NCBI GenBank assembly: GCA_949130485.1
Contig: OX422183.1
Location: 9,700,636-9,764,635 of the forward strand
From: Agelas oroides
Taxonomy: Eukaryota > Porifera > Demospongiae > Agelasida > Agelasidae
Direction: 5' to 3'
DNA length: 64,000 nt
Below, in pieces: positions 63,058 to 64,000 of the stretch. The notes beneath the pieces are model-generated. The model saw only the letters and a program-made list of their open reading frames with translations. It made no database searches and was not told the DNA's origin. The first letter of the stretch is position 1; every line of letters begins with the position of its first letter. The position numbers and the translations under genes were made by a program.

Positions 63058-64000
63058 TGCTCTAGGTGTAATGACAAAAAAAAACTGGAGTTTTGGGGGG
63101 GGGGGGGGGGGGGGGGGGAGGGGGAGTGTTAAGGCTACACATCTTGTGTAAGGCATGGATTTTATAATTGAAATAGTGGACTACATGTACTTGTACTTAA
63201 CACAACAATGTCACAGTAAAATTTTGCGTGAGACACAAACACACCCGCAGCACTATCGCTGTCTGACTCGACACGAAAGAATCTTCAGGTGACAGGATGT
63301 CACAGTGACCACTTATTAAGTAGCCTCATTTCACCACCAGTACTGTTTATTGAACGATTCTTCAGTTCCAAAAACTATTTGTCAGGCAAACTGTTGGCAT
63401 GGATACACTGACTGCTACTGACATAACATTTATGTTTCTCACATGACAATAGCTACAGCTAGCTAGCTACATAGCTCAGATTGGCCCAGCGCGGCCTTGG
63501 ACCAAGTACATCTGCATGTACGGCAGCTGGTTTCGGGGGATCTACACCTCCCTCTACCCCCCCCCCCCCACCTCCCCCGTGTGCACGCCACTGGTACTAA
63601 TTAGTTAGTTAACTAAAACTTTACGTATAACGTTTTAGTAAGGCATGTTGCATTTTAGTAACTAGAACTTAAACTAAAACTAATTCTGAAATCCCTCAAA
63701 AATGATAGTTCACTAAAACTCAAAGTGCTTTTAGTAACCCGTTTTAGATTCAGAAATTAAAACTAAACTACCAATTTCAACTTGTAGCCTAACTAAACTG
63801 AAGCTGTTTCTACATGGCTTGTGTGAGCCCTTATTATGCTAGCTTAGTACCCAGGTGCATGCAGTTAGCCTGAGTGCACCTGGAGTACAAGGCTAACGAA
63901 TAAATTTATGGTTTGTGTATACCCAATTTTTTGGATGGGGCCTGGGAATGAGGGTAATATGACAATGTGTAATGCAGTGGAGAGTTTTAACAGTTTTTAT
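63058..64000. other. Upstream of gene 2; no further gene seen
   Basis: The region contains a G-run at 63096-63122, C-rich text at 63555-63580, an 'aactaaaact' word repeat at 63600-63800, and a small snap-back (tagcttagtacccaggtgc / gcacctggagtacaaggcta, about 63838-63894). The promoter of gene 2 should lie here, but I cannot point to a TATA box or a start site. Confidence 0.4.

Overview
This is animal nuclear DNA. The genes have many short exons and GT-AG introns, and most of the window is transposon-derived. There are no operons, ribosome-binding sites, CRISPR arrays, rRNA or tRNA genes that I can see. Two receptor genes built from phase-1 exon modules, a Death domain, Penelope-like and non-LTR retroelements and dense foldback elements suggest an early-branching metazoan. 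A sponge (demosponge-like) is my best guess, inferred from style rather than from a marker gene.

Layout. (1) 861-12913, minus strand: a receptor gene I could splice by eye into 12 exons that stay in frame (about 696 aa). It has a signal peptide, an Ig-like domain, two FN3 domains, two Cys-containing modules, a TM helix, and a tail with two ITIM-like tyrosine motifs. (2) 13-30.5 kb: transposon-rich. It holds a TIR element carrying a broken STPR-repeat gene (14.8-16.6 kb), a 5'-truncated non-LTR retrotransposon (16.6-17.4 kb), a foldback element (23.9-24.6 kb) and a decayed Penelope-like element with a GIY-YIG endonuclease (25.9-30.2 kb). (3) 31.5-35.9 kb, plus strand: a possible small three-exon gene whose second intron holds about 53 copies of a 73/82-bp satellite. 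(4) 36-40 kb: a TIR element, a palindrome with 525-bp arms and a minor repeat. (5) 40689-63057, minus strand: a second receptor gene, spliced by eye into 20 exons that stay in phase (about 616 aa). It has a signal peptide, a short Cys-rich ectodomain, a TM helix, two duplicated ITIM-like exons, a Death domain and a long acidic/proline-rich tail. Its introns hold many TIR elements and a second non-LTR copy.

The two receptors share strand, phase-1 ectodomain exons, a TM helix split over two exons, and paired V/I-x-Y-x-x-I/V/L motifs in the tail. They look like a local group of immune-type or adhesion receptors. The second would couple phosphotyrosine motifs and a Death domain in one chain, and this is the most interesting content of the window. 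Other notable items are two different TIR elements that carry HIRAN-like domain remnants, a short snap-back family with 9-bp target duplications, and a nested element pair with an empty-site copy in the same window. All gene models are from sequence reading only and have no transcript support.
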